Origin: Lentisalinibacter sediminis
Lineage (GTDB): Bacteria > Pseudomonadota > Gammaproteobacteria > Steroidobacterales > Woeseiaceae
NCBI RefSeq assembly: GCF_040706615.1
Contig: NZ_JAPDRF010000004.1
Span: forward strand, 248,001-312,000
DNA length: 64,000 nucleotides
Reading direction: 5' to 3'
A program made the position numbers and the translations under genes. Below are positions 11,901 to 21,850 of this stretch, piece by piece. The notes beneath the pieces are model-generated. The model worked only from the letters and a program-made list of their open reading frames with translations, was not told the origin of the DNA and did not search any database. Numbering within the stretch: position 1 is the first letter of the stretch; each line of letters begins with the position of its first letter.

Positions 11901-13800
11901 CCAGGAATTCACGGTGGTCGGCATCGGCGACATGAGCGGCGACGTGTTCGGCAACGGCATGCTGCTGTCGGAGACCATCCGCCTGCTGGCGGCGTTCAAC
12001 CACCAGCACATCTTCCTGGACCCGGACCCGGACGCCGCGGCGAGCTTTGCCGAGCGCGAGCGCCTGTTCGCCCTGTCCCGCTCGAGCTGGGAGGACTACG
12101 ACAAGCGGCTGATCTCCGCCGGCGGCGGCATCTGGCCCCGCTCGGCCAAGAGCATCCCGCTGAGCGCCGAGGTGCGCGCCATGCTGGGCGTCACGGAGGA
12201 GAGCCTGAGCCCGCCCCAGCTGATACGCGCCATCCTGCGCATGGACTGCGACCTGCTCTGGAACGGCGGCATCGGCACCTACGTCAAGGCCGGCAGCGAG
12301 TCCCATACCGAGGTGGGCGACCGCAGCAACGACGCCGTGCGCGTCAACGCCAGCGAACTCGGCTGCCGGGTGGTCGGCGAAGGCGGCAACCTGGGTCTCA
12401 CGCAGCGGGCGCGCATCGAGTTCGCGCTGGCCGGCGGACGCATCAACACGGACTTCATCGACAACTCGGGCGGCGTGGACAGCTCCGACCGGGAAGTGAA
12501 CATCAAGGTGCTGCTCGGCCAGGTGGCCGAGACGCGGCGCATGACCACGGGGCGGCGCAACCGGCTGCTGGCGGACATGACCGAGGACGTGGGCGCACTC
12601 GTTCTGCGCAACAACTATCTGCAGACCCAGGCCATCAGCATGATGCAGGCCACCGGGGCCGACCGCCTCAGCGAGCATCTCTATCTCATCCAGGCGCTGG
12701 AGAAGACCGGCCTGCTGGACCGGGAGCTCGAGTACCTGCCGGACGACGAGACCCTGGAAGAACGGCGCCAGCGCGACCTGGGGCTCACCCGGCCCGAACT
12801 GGCGGTGCTGCTCAGCTATTCGAAGATCGAGCTCTACGCCCGCATGCAGGCCGCCCATATCCCCACCGACGGCTATCTGGCGAAAGAACTCGAGCAGTAC
12901 TTCCCGGCGCCGCTGCCCCGCCGCTACGGCGACCTGATCCGCGAGCACCGCCTCGGCGGCCAGATCCTGGCCACGCTGATCACCAACAGCATGGTCAACC
13001 GGATGGGTCCCGCCTTCGCCTGGCGGGCGGCGGACGAGACCGGCGCCGACGCGGTGAGCGTGGCCCGCGGCTACGCGGTGGCGCGTGAGGTCTGCGGCGC
13101 CCGCGACATCTGGGCAGACATCGAGGCGCTGGACAATGTCATACCGGCCGAGACCCAGTACCTGGTCATGTTCGAGGTCAGCCGCAAACTGCGCCACGCG
13201 TGCTACTGGCTGCTGCGCCGCGAGCAGCCCTACGAGAGCATCGAGGCCGCCGTGCAGGCACTCAAGCCCGGGGTCAGCTTCGTGTTCCAGAAACTCGGTT
13301 CGCTGCTGCACGACAGCGCGCGCCAGCGTCTTGCGCGCATGAGCAACGAGTTCGAGTCCATGGGCCTGCCCGGCCGACTCGCCCAGCGCATCGCCGCGCT
13401 GACGGCGGTCACCTCGGCGCTGGACATCGTCGACATCGCCGGCGACCGGGACCTCAGGCGGGTCGCGCGGCTGTATTTCGAGCTGGGCCGCGGACTGCGC
13501 CTGGACTGGGTACGAGAGAGGATCGACGAGCTGCAGGCGCGCGGCCACTGGCAGGCCCTGGCGCGCAGCCGTCTGCGTGACAATATCCGCAACGTCCAGC
13601 GCACCCTCACGGAGCGGCTGCTGGAGGAGACCGGGCCGGAGCTCGGCACCGGCGAGGCCGTGCTCAGCTGGCTGGACGGCGCCGGCGAACGGGTGCGCGT
13701 GGCGCGCCACATGCTCGACGAGATGCAGAAGAGCGCCCGTACCGATTTTGCTACGCTCTCGGTCGCCACCGACGAGCTGACTAAACTCACGGGCCGCTGA
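8962..13800 (+). CDS. gdhB: NAD-specific glutamate dehydrogenase, large (GDH-180-type)
   Basis: 1612 residues from GTG 8962, matching the approximately 1600-residue NAD-GDH class of Pseudomonas and relatives. It deaminates glutamate oxidatively to 2-oxoglutarate. A long N-terminal regulatory region with ACT-like segments precedes the catalytic dehydrogenase domain, with GGIRWSDRREDFRTEVLGLM near residue 815 and the substrate Lys in PTGAKGGF near residue 849. A helical C-terminal region follows. An in-frame upstream extension to 8773 runs over the kynA start and lacks a ribosome site; AGGA at 8945-8948 is the nearest candidate. It is divergent from kynA. A TATACT hexamer lies about 75 nt upstream. 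Confidence 0.94.
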   Translation: MSPKALRRNSDQKDRILEEIVGAVRGSGPFRNRARLGTFIRHYYADVDVEDLRAATPDNLAGAALAHLELGMTRRRGRHRLRIYNPDPGRDGWDSSHTIVEMVNDNMPFLVDSLGMAVARTGANVHLTVHPLLRLERDAQGALTAIHPRSAREGHVESFVRLEIDRETSDRRMAALKRALEETLRDVRAAVRDWRRMREKMLEAAAALEGPAGRVDETLVEESRHLLEWMADDHFTFLGYQEYEVVRSNGDAQLRPVADTGLGILSKRRSAERWVTMTPEMRREARGRELLILTKANARSTVHRPSHLDYIGVKVFDEAGQPVGEKRFLGLLTSVAYNESPRAIPLLRLKVRRVIERAELDPSGHRGKALMHVLDTYPRDELFQASVRDLLRTTSGILNLQERQRVKLFLRRDAFRRFFSCLVYVPREKYNTRVRQRIESILMQAFDGLSIESSVELSESVLARLHLIVHIEQGRKPRISIRQIEKDIGAAVVTWQDRLADALVEHLGEARGIALARRYGHIFPLAYEEDVLPAAACADVATLDRLTGGETGAGEDTELYRPPGVTERLHFKIFRPGEPLPLSDALPILENLGVRVVSERPYHLEPDDGSAWWIQDFELEHPRGAAIDPAEAERRFEDAFSRVLAGECENDGLNRLVLEAGLSARETSILRAFSKYLLQLGLPFSQPYMESVLARHPQMAALLVRRFRLQFDPDGDAETARAGLEDCRREIGRRVAEAATLDEDRILRAYTGVLEAALRTNFFRVDEAGREPPAIAIKFDPSALEEAPLPRPRYEIFVYSPRVEGTHLRAGPVARGGIRWSDRREDFRTEVLGLMKAQTVKNTVIVPTGAKGGFLPKRLPGGDKGDRDAVQAEVIACYRIFISSLLDITDNIVEGEVVPPDRVVRLDRDDPYLVVAADKGTAAFSDIANGISADYGFWLHDAFASGGSAGYDHKKMGITARGAWEAVRRHFREMGIETQSQEFTVVGIGDMSGDVFGNGMLLSETIRLLAAFNHQHIFLDPDPDAAASFAERERLFALSRSSWEDYDKRLISAGGGIWPRSAKSIPLSAEVRAMLGVTEESLSPPQLIRAILRMDCDLLWNGGIGTYVKAGSESHTEVGDRSNDAVRVNASELGCRVVGEGGNLGLTQRARIEFALAGGRINTDFIDNSGGVDSSDREVNIKVLLGQVAETRRMTTGRRNRLLADMTEDVGALVLRNNYLQTQAISMMQATGADRLSEHLYLIQALEKTGLLDRELEYLPDDETLEERRQRDLGLTRPELAVLLSYSKIELYARMQAAHIPTDGYLAKELEQYFPAPLPRRYGDLIREHRLGGQILATLITNSMVNRMGPAFAWRAADETGADAVSVARGYAVAREVCGARDIWADIEALDNVIPAETQYLVMFEVSRKLRHACYWLLRREQPYESIEAAVQALKPGVSFVFQKLGSLLHDSARQRLARMSNEFESMGLPGRLAQRIAALTAVTSALDIVDIAGDRDLRRVARLYFELGRGLRLDWVRERIDELQARGHWQALARSRLRDNIRNVQRTLTERLLEETGPELGTGEAVLSWLDGAGERVRVARHMLDEMQKSARTDFATLSVATDELTKLTGR

Positions 13801-13863
13801 CAGGACCGCGGGACGCCGACGACCATCCCGGACACAACCCCGAACAACAATGGCTGACAGATA

Positions 13864-14634
13864 ATGGCAGACGAACAACTCATCGCGGTATTCATCGACT
13901 TCGAGAACCTGGCGCTGGGCGCCAAGGAGACGCCCCAGGGCACCTTCGACATCAAGCTGGTGCTGAAGCGCCTGCTCGAGAAGGGCCGGCTGGTGTACAA
14001 GCGCGCCTACTCCGACTGGAGCCGCTACCAGAAGTACGTGCGCGACTTCCACGAGCAGGGCATCGAGCTGATCGACATCCCGCAGACCAAGTTCAGCGGC
14101 AAGAACAGCGCCGACATCCGCATGGTGGTGGACGCCATCGATCTCTGTTACGCGAAGAGCCACATCGACGCCTTCGCCCTGGTATCGGGCGACAGCGACT
14201 TCTCGCCGCTGGTCTCGAAACTGAAGGAGAACGACAAGCGCGTGATCGGCTGCGGCATCAAGAGCTCCACCTCGGATCTGCTCATCGGCAACTGCGACGA
14301 GTTCATCTACTACGACGATCTGGCCCGCGTGGCCGGGCGCAAGCAGACCCAGGGCGCGAAGAAGAAGAAGACCGAGCAGAGGAGCGGCACCAACGGCAAG
14401 CGCCAGGAGGCGCTGGAGATGCTGGTGGAGATCGTCGACTCGCTGGAGGCCGATTACGACCCGCTGTGGGGCTCACTGGTCAAGCAGACCATGCGCCGCG
14501 TGCACCCGGGCTTCAACGAGAACTACTACGGCTTCAAGAACTTCTCCGAGCTGCTGGAATCGGCGCAGAAGGAGAAGCTCATCCGGATCGACTTCGACGA
14601 CGCGCGGGGCAACTACATCGTGCACACGGTGTAA
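13864..14634 (+). CDS. NYN-domain putative RNase with C-terminal OST-HTH/LOTUS domain
   Basis: 256 residues. Residues about 5-150 form a NYN (PIN-like) nuclease domain with conserved acidic residues in FIDFENL, SADIRMVVDAIDLCY and VSGDSDFSPL. A lysine-rich linker (AKKKKTEQR) leads to a C-terminal OST-HTH/LOTUS domain (EALEMLVEIVDSLEAD to IRIDFDDARGNYIVHTV). The combination points to RNA processing or decay: NYN domains cut RNA with metal ions and LOTUS domains bind RNA or partner proteins. It follows gdhB by 63 nt and precedes gpmA by 48 nt on the same strand. No substrate is known for this bacterial family. Confidence 0.85.
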   Translation: MADEQLIAVFIDFENLALGAKETPQGTFDIKLVLKRLLEKGRLVYKRAYSDWSRYQKYVRDFHEQGIELIDIPQTKFSGKNSADIRMVVDAIDLCYAKSHIDAFALVSGDSDFSPLVSKLKENDKRVIGCGIKSSTSDLLIGNCDEFIYYDDLARVAGRKQTQGAKKKKTEQRSGTNGKRQEALEMLVEIVDSLEADYDPLWGSLVKQTMRRVHPGFNENYYGFKNFSELLESAQKEKLIRIDFDDARGNYIVHTV

Positions 14635-14682
14635 GGCCTAACTGCCGACACCGGCAACGGACCGAGAGAGGTAACTAGCGAG

Positions 14683-15423
14683 ATGCCAGGACAACTGATC
14701 CTCTGCCGCCACGGCCAGAGCGAGTGGAATCTGAAGAACCTGTTCACCGGCTGGACCGACGTGGATCTCACGGAGAAAGGCATCGAGGAGGCGAAGGAGG
14801 CCGGCCGCACGCTGGCCGAGGCCGGCTACCGCTTCGACGTGGCCTACACCTCCGTGCTGAAGCGCGCGATACGCACGCTGTGGCTGATCCAGGACGAGAT
14901 GGATCTCATGTGGATACCCGTGCACCGCAGCTGGCGGCTGAACGAGCGCCATTACGGCGCGCTGCAGGGCCTGAACAAGGCGGAGACGGCGGAGAAATAC
15001 GGCGAGGAGCAGGTGCACGTCTGGCGACGTAGCTACGACACCCCGCCGCCCCCGCTGGAGGAAGACGACGACCGTCATCCCCGCTTCGACCGCCGCTATG
15101 CCGGCATCGCCGACCTGCCCGCCACCGAGTCCCTGAAGACCACGCTGGAGCGGGTGGTGCCCTACTGGGACGACGTGATCGCGCCGGACCTGCTGGCCGG
15201 CCGGCACGTACTGATCGCCGCCCACGGCAACAGCCTGCGCGCACTGGTGAAGATGCTGGACGGGATGTCCGACGACGATATCACCGGCTTCAACATCCCC
15301 ACCGGCATCCCGCTCGCCTACGAGCTGGACGACGACCTGAAACCGCGCGGCCGGGAGTTCCTGGGCGACCCGGACGCGGTGGCGAAGGCGGCCGCCGCCG
15401 TGGCGAACCAGGCGAAAGGCTGA
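14683..15423 (+). CDS. gpmA: 2,3-bisphosphoglycerate-dependent phosphoglycerate mutase
   Basis: 246 residues, standard for dPGM. It interconverts 3- and 2-phosphoglycerate in glycolysis and gluconeogenesis through a phosphohistidine. The catalytic His is residue 10 in LCRHGQSEWN, FTGWTDVDLTEKG follows, and the second His is in AAHGNSLRALVK. The ribosome site GAGAGAGG is just upstream. The next gene starts 10 nt after the stop. Confidence 0.96.
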   Translation: MPGQLILCRHGQSEWNLKNLFTGWTDVDLTEKGIEEAKEAGRTLAEAGYRFDVAYTSVLKRAIRTLWLIQDEMDLMWIPVHRSWRLNERHYGALQGLNKAETAEKYGEEQVHVWRRSYDTPPPPLEEDDDRHPRFDRRYAGIADLPATESLKTTLERVVPYWDDVIAPDLLAGRHVLIAAHGNSLRALVKMLDGMSDDDITGFNIPTGIPLAYELDDDLKPRGREFLGDPDAVAKAAAAVANQAKG

Positions 15424-15433
15424 GGAGAGGACC

Positions 15434-15946
15434 ATGATTCACGATCTCGGCGATGCGAGTCCGGACCTCCACGAGGACGCCTGGGTGGCGCCCGATGCCC
15501 GGCTGATCGGCCGCGTGCGGCTGAAGGCCGGGGCCAGCGTCTGGTTCCAGTCCGTGCTGCGCGGCGATAACGAGTGGATCGAGATCGGCGAGGGCTCCAA
15601 CGTCCAGGACGGGACGGTGATGCACACGGATATGGGCTATCCGCTCACGGTCGGCGACCGGGTCACGATCGGCCACAAGGTCATGCTGCACGGCTGTACC
15701 GTCGGCGCCGACAGCCTGATCGGCATCGGCAGCATCATCCTGAACGGCGCGCGCATCGGCTCGAACACGGTGGTGGGAGCCAACAGCCTGGTCACCGAGG
15801 GCAAGGAGTTCCCCGACGGCGTGCTGGTCCTCGGCGCGCCGGCCAAGGTCGTGCGCGAGCTGAGCGACGAGGAGATCGCGATGATCCGGCACTCGGCGAA
15901 GCACTACGTGGAGAACGCGCGGCGCTACCGGCGCGATCTCGACTGA
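15434..15946 (+). CDS. Gamma-carbonic anhydrase family protein (YrdA-like)
   Basis: 170 residues folding as a left-handed beta-helix of hexapeptide repeats, such as IGEGSNVQDGTVMHTD and IGHKVMLHGCTVGADSLIGIG. The three expected metal-binding His are in MHTDMG, GHKV and LHGC. Members either hydrate CO2 or are inactive homologues. GGAGAGG lies before ATG 15434, only 10 nt after gpmA, so the two are probably co-transcribed. Confidence 0.9.
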   Translation: MIHDLGDASPDLHEDAWVAPDARLIGRVRLKAGASVWFQSVLRGDNEWIEIGEGSNVQDGTVMHTDMGYPLTVGDRVTIGHKVMLHGCTVGADSLIGIGSIILNGARIGSNTVVGANSLVTEGKEFPDGVLVLGAPAKVVRELSDEEIAMIRHSAKHYVENARRYRRDLD

Positions 15947-15991
15947 GGCAGAGGTGGCGCAGCCGGGTCGGCAGGGCCCGGCCGCAGGCGA

Positions 15992-17293
15992 TCAGGCATC
16001 CGGCAGCTGCGAGCGCAGCCACACGAAACCGAATGCGCCGCCGGTCGTGAGTGCGAGCGGCAGGAACAGCGCGTAGATGCCCAGCCCTTCCTCCACGCCC
16101 TGCAGTATCTGATAGGCGCCGACGCCGGCGATCGGAGCCAGCAGACCGCGCACCCCGGTCAGGGTCACGTGCAGGCCCATGTATTCCGTCGCGCGGGCAT
16201 CCGAGGCGAAGTCGTTGTGGCCCAGGTTCCAGCCCAGGCGTCCGCCGGCATAGCCCGTGCCGAGCAGCGCCGCGCCGAGCCACAGCACCTCGATGCGCGC
16301 CGTGAACACGCCGATGAGGAATGCGGCCATGGCGGCCACGAAGGACCAGCTCTGGATGGCGCGGTAGCGCACGATGTGCACCCGATCGAAGAAGCGGGCC
16401 CACAGCGGGATGGAGAGCGGAATCACTGCGAAGGGGATGGACGAGGTGATCAGCATCTGCTGCAGCCGCGACAGGCCGAGCTGCTCGTTCAGTATCACCA
16501 CCAGCAGGGCCACCACCATCAGGTTGCCGCTGCCGAACACGAACATGCAGGTGAGATAGCGCCGGTAGTCGTGGTCCGTGCGCAGGATGCCGAACAGATC
16601 CCGGCGCCGGCGCCGGCCGGGGCCCGCCTGCTCCGCCCGCTCGGCGGCCACCAGGCGCCGGTGACCGCGCACGCGCACCCGGGCATACAGCGCCATGCCG
16701 CCGAACATCGCCAGCGCGGCCGCGGGATAGACGTAGCGGAAGGCGAGCGGGTCGCGGTCCAGCAGCAGGCCGGTGACGACGCCGGTCGTGGCCATGCCCA
16801 GCGCCGCCAGCACGGTCACCCGCGCCGTGAAGTTGCCGCGGACATGGCGCGGATAATTCGCGCGCCAGATCGCCGAGCGCACCGTCACGATGCCGGACCA
16901 GAACAGCCGGGCGCCGATCACGCCGGCGACGAACAGGGCCAGACCCCAGCCGTTGATGGGCGCCAGCGCGATGGCGAGGAGGCTCAATCCGGCGGCGAGC
17001 TTCAGCGCGGTAAGGACCCGCACCTTGTCCCGGCCGCTGGCCATGCCGGCCCACAGGAACGACAGTATGTTGGCGAACGCCGGCGCACCGGCCACCAGCG
17101 CGACGCTCTGGTTCAGGGCCACGTCGCCGACGGCGCCGGCGAAGGCATTCTTGGCGATAACGCCCACCACGCCGCCCTCGACCGCGCCGAGGCCCAGGGA
17201 GAAGAGCGTCCAGGCACGCAGTTCGCGGCCGTACAGCGCGCGGGCCACGAACGGCATGCGGGCCGAGAAGAACCAGCTCAGATAGTGGCGCAT
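15992..17293 (-). CDS. MFS transporter
   Basis: 433 residues from ATG 17293, placed because the longer in-frame extension would run into tesB. About twelve hydrophobic segments are visible, in two halves separated by the basic stretch RAEQAGPGRRRRRDLFGI. It has an MFS-type charged loop (GMASGRDKVRVL) after helix 2. The substrate cannot be read; the sequence resembles broad MFS_1 carriers. It ends 45 nt from the convergent carbonic anhydrase gene and lies downstream of tesB on the same strand with a 55-nt gap. Confidence 0.8.
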   Translation of the reverse strand: MRHYLSWFFSARMPFVARALYGRELRAWTLFSLGLGAVEGGVVGVIAKNAFAGAVGDVALNQSVALVAGAPAFANILSFLWAGMASGRDKVRVLTALKLAAGLSLLAIALAPINGWGLALFVAGVIGARLFWSGIVTVRSAIWRANYPRHVRGNFTARVTVLAALGMATTGVVTGLLLDRDPLAFRYVYPAAALAMFGGMALYARVRVRGHRRLVAAERAEQAGPGRRRRRDLFGILRTDHDYRRYLTCMFVFGSGNLMVVALLVVILNEQLGLSRLQQMLITSSIPFAVIPLSIPLWARFFDRVHIVRYRAIQSWSFVAAMAAFLIGVFTARIEVLWLGAALLGTGYAGGRLGWNLGHNDFASDARATEYMGLHVTLTGVRGLLAPIAGVGAYQILQGVEEGLGIYALFLPLALTTGGAFGFVWLRSQLPDA

Positions 17294-17348
17294 GGACCCG
17301 GTATCGCGCGGACGCCCGGACAGGCGCAGGGGAAAGCGCACACCATGG

Positions 17349-18248
17349 TTAGTCCTGGGCGGCGGCGCTTCTGCGCTTGCGCTCCAGCGGCTCGCGCCAG
17401 ACCCGAACCAGGCCCTCCTGGGCCGTTGAGGCCACCAGCACGCCGTCGCGGCTGAAGATCTGGCCGCGGGAGTAGCCCCGTCCGGCCGACGCGTTGGGAC
17501 TGTCGAAGCTGTAGAGCAGCCACTCGTCCACCCGCGCCTGGCGGTGGAACCACAGCGCGTGATCGAGGCTCGCCATCTGCACGTTGCCCGTGCCGAAGCG
17601 CAGCCCGTGGGGCAGCGTCGAGGTGCCCAGCAACTCGTAGTCGGAGAAATAGGCAAGCAGATTGCGGTGCAGGTCGGGGTCGTCCGGCAGGCGGTCCGCG
17701 GCGCGCACCCAGACATGCTTGACCGGCGGCCGCCTCTCCGGCTTCAGGAAGTCCGGCGGATCCACGGGGCGGAATTCGAACGGCCGCTTCTGGGTGAAGA
17801 ACCGGCGCATCTTCTCGGGCAGCACGTGGACGATCTCGGAGGCGAGCTCGTGGGAGTCGCGCAACTCCTCCGGCGGCGTCACCTGCGGCATCTCCGCCTG
17901 GTGCTCCAGGCCCTCCTCCGGTACCTGGAACGACGCAGACAGGTTGAAGATGGGCCGCCCGTGCTGGATGGCCACCACCCGGCGCACGGAGAAGCTCCGT
18001 CCGTCCCGGGCGCGATCGACGTCGTAGACGATCGGTGCCTCCACGTCGCCGCGGCGCAGGAAGTAGGCGTGCAGGGAATGGGCCACCCGGCCTTCCACGG
18101 TGTGATGGGCCGCGGACAGAGCCTGACCGAGGACCTGGCCGCCGAATACCTGCGCACTGCCGATATCACGGCTGTCGCCGCGGAAGATGTTCTCCTCGAT
18201 GCGCTCGAGCTTCAGCAGTTGCAGCAGATCGGCGAGTACGGCGTCCAT
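17349..18248 (-). CDS. tesB: Acyl-CoA thioesterase II
   Basis: 299 residues, slightly longer than E. coli TesB. Two hotdog domains are visible: the first with FGGQVLGQALSAAHHTV and LHAYFLRRGD, the second with DYELLGTSTLPHG, SLDHALWFH and YSFDSPNASAGRGYSRGQIF. It hydrolyses medium- and long-chain acyl-CoA to free acid and CoA in the cytoplasm. It is divergent from the DUF1499 gene across 142 nt. Confidence 0.94.
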   Translation of the reverse strand: MDAVLADLLQLLKLERIEENIFRGDSRDIGSAQVFGGQVLGQALSAAHHTVEGRVAHSLHAYFLRRGDVEAPIVYDVDRARDGRSFSVRRVVAIQHGRPIFNLSASFQVPEEGLEHQAEMPQVTPPEELRDSHELASEIVHVLPEKMRRFFTQKRPFEFRPVDPPDFLKPERRPPVKHVWVRAADRLPDDPDLHRNLLAYFSDYELLGTSTLPHGLRFGTGNVQMASLDHALWFHRQARVDEWLLYSFDSPNASAGRGYSRGQIFSRDGVLVASTAQEGLVRVWREPLERKRRSAAAQD

Positions 18249-18390
18249 CCGGAGGCTCCGTGGCGGGAGAAACGAGGCCGGTATTCTAGCAGGCGCCGTC
18301 GGCAGCCCGGCCGGCGGAATCGACGGGACGTGGCAGCCCGGTTTATAGTGGATTCACTGGCGGTGGAGGAACCTCCGGAGGAGGAAGGCG

Positions 18391-19161
18391 ATGGCTGACG
18401 AACTCGGCGGCGGCTCCGTGTGGCCACGGCGACTGGGGCGCCTCGCGCTGTACGCGGCGCTGGCGGCCGTGGTCGCGCTGGTGATTGCGGGACCCGGCCA
18501 CCGCTTCGGCATCGTCGGCGTCATGCCCGGCATCCGGCTGTCGATGGCCGGCGGCGCTCTCGCCCTGGTGGCGCTGCTGGTCGGCATCATCGCGGTCATC
18601 GGCATCCTGCGGGTGCCGGGACAGCCCGCCCTCGGCAGCGCGGTGGTGGCCGTGGTGATCGGCGCGGCAATCTCGGTGCAGCTCTACGGCTGGTTCGCGC
18701 AGGCCCGCAGCGTGCCGCCCATCCACGACATCAGCACCGACCTCGAGGATCCGCCGGCGTTCTCGGCGATCGCGCCGCTCAGGGCCGGCGCACCCAATCC
18801 GGCCGCCTGGGCCGGGCCGGAGAACGCCGAGCAGCAGCGCCGGGCCTATCCGGACCTGGACAGTCTGGTCGTGGATGCGCCGCCCGCCGACGTGGTCCGG
18901 CGCGCCGCGGAGATCGCCCGGGCCTTCGGCTGGGAGGTCGTCGCCGCCGAGCCCGACGCGGGCCGGCTGGAGGCAGTGGACACGACCTTCTGGTTCGGCT
19001 TCCGCGACGACGTGGTGCTGCGCGCCCGCACCGTGACGGCAGGCACCGAGGTGGACGTCCGCTCGAAATCCCGGGTGGGGCGGAGCGATCTCGGCACCAA
19101 CGCTGCGCGCATCCGCGAGTTCCTGGCAGCGCTGCAGGAGTCGCTGGCCACATCCGGCTAG
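18391..19161 (+). CDS. DUF1499 membrane protein
   Basis: 256 residues. Three hydrophobic helices fill residues about 12-115 (LALYAALAAVVALVIAG, ALVALLVGIIAVIGIL, AVVAVVIGAAISVQLY). The rest is a soluble DUF1499 domain with ISTDLEDPPAFSAI, YPDLDSLVVD and DVRSKSRVGRSDLGTNA, a conserved set of unknown function. A strong AGGAGGAAGG precedes the ATG. Confidence 0.85.
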   Translation: MADELGGGSVWPRRLGRLALYAALAAVVALVIAGPGHRFGIVGVMPGIRLSMAGGALALVALLVGIIAVIGILRVPGQPALGSAVVAVVIGAAISVQLYGWFAQARSVPPIHDISTDLEDPPAFSAIAPLRAGAPNPAAWAGPENAEQQRRAYPDLDSLVVDAPPADVVRRAAEIARAFGWEVVAAEPDAGRLEAVDTTFWFGFRDDVVLRARTVTAGTEVDVRSKSRVGRSDLGTNAARIREFLAALQESLATSG

Positions 19162-19163
19162 CT

Positions 19164-19184
19164 ATTGGCCATTGGCTATTGGCC
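19164..19184. repeat. Three tandem 7-nt repeats between convergent genes
   Basis: ATTGGCC, ATTGGCT and ATTGGCC follow one another directly in the 27-nt gap between the DUF1499 and SDR stop codons. It is a short local repeat with no visible hairpin or T-run. Confidence 0.6.
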
Positions 19185-19188
19185 GTTG

Positions 19189-19935
19189 TCAGGGCGCCTG
19201 CATCGCGCCGCCGTCCACCCGGATGTCCTGGGCGCTGACGAAGGCGGCGTCGTCCGAGGCGAGGAACAGTGCCACCTTGGCCACGTCCAGCGGCTCGCCC
19301 AGCCGTCCGGAGGCGGACTTGCCGATCCAGAAGTCGCGGAATTCCCGGTCGGCGCGGAACGCCTGCCGGGTATTGCTGGTGACGATGGCGCCCGGCTCCA
19401 GGAAATTGGCCGTGATGCCGTCGCGGCCGAGTTCGCCGGCCAGCGTCCTCGTGAGGCCGGACACGGCGTGCCGGCAGGCCGCATAGGCCGCCCGATCCTC
19501 GGCGCCGAAGCTGGACATCACGGAGCCGATGTTGATGATGCGCCCGGCGGGGCTCTTCTTCAGGTACGGGATCGCGGCACGACAGAGACGGGTCATGGCG
19601 TCCAGATTGACATCCAGCGCCTCCTCCCGGTCGCCCTCTTCCGGGGCGCCGACCGGCAGAATGCCGGTGCCGTTCACCAGGATGTCCAGGCCGCCGAAGC
19701 GCTTGGCCACGGTCTCCATGACGAGCTCCACCGCGCCGTCGTCGGTGAGTTCCAGCGCCAGCGGCAGGATGGCGTCCCGCCGGCGGAAGGCCTGCTCAAG
19801 GCCGCTGTCCGGTCCGTCCACGGCGAGCACTTCGGCGCCGTGCTTCGCGAACAGCAGGGCCACCGCCTCGCCGATGCCGCCGGCGGCGCCGGTGATGACG
19901 GCCTTCATGCCGTGCAACCGCTGATCTACGGTCAT
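19189..19935 (-). CDS. SDR-family oxidoreductase with altered active site
   Basis: 248 residues, the classical SDR length. The cofactor loop TGAAGGIG is intact near residue 13, and the C-terminal VDGGAMQAP is typical. The catalytic tetrad is changed: the YxxxK motif reads Tyr151-Ala-Ala-Cys-Arg155, with the Lys replaced by Arg (codon CGG), and the usual NNAG is NGTG. Such a protein may be impaired or use a different chemistry. Good ribosome site AAGGAG before ATG 19935. It lies downstream of the acyl-CoA ligase on the same strand, 117 nt away. Confidence 0.85.
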   Translation of the reverse strand: MTVDQRLHGMKAVITGAAGGIGEAVALLFAKHGAEVLAVDGPDSGLEQAFRRRDAILPLALELTDDGAVELVMETVAKRFGGLDILVNGTGILPVGAPEEGDREEALDVNLDAMTRLCRAAIPYLKKSPAGRIINIGSVMSSFGAEDRAAYAACRHAVSGLTRTLAGELGRDGITANFLEPGAIVTSNTRQAFRADREFRDFWIGKSASGRLGEPLDVAKVALFLASDDAAFVSAQDIRVDGGAMQAP

Positions 19936-20052
19936 AACTCCTTCCCTCTGCCTCTGATCGGCGTGTGATGGCTGCGGACTATACCGCCCCGCCCGCTCCC
20001 TTGCGCGGGAGCGGTTCACGGAGCGGAGGATCGGCGGGCAGCCGACTTTCGG

Positions 20053-21696
<1,644 letters not shown>

Positions 21697-21850
21697 CGTT
21701 GTCCTCCCCCGACAGTGCGTCGATGATTCCTGCCGCGCCGGCGGCGGCACGGTGGCCACCGATACTACACAATGAGCTGCGACGGTGGGAATGCCCGCCG
21801 GACGATGTGGCGGGTTACACTGATGCCTGGTCCGCACAGGGAGCCTGCCC

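Noticed and set aside
8944..14163. A 1739-codon open frame on the minus strand, opposite the glutamate dehydrogenase and NYN genes
   Set aside because: Its frame mirrors the third codon positions of the plus-strand genes, which are GC-rich and so rarely give stops. It has no recognisable domain, and the plus-strand proteins are conserved families.
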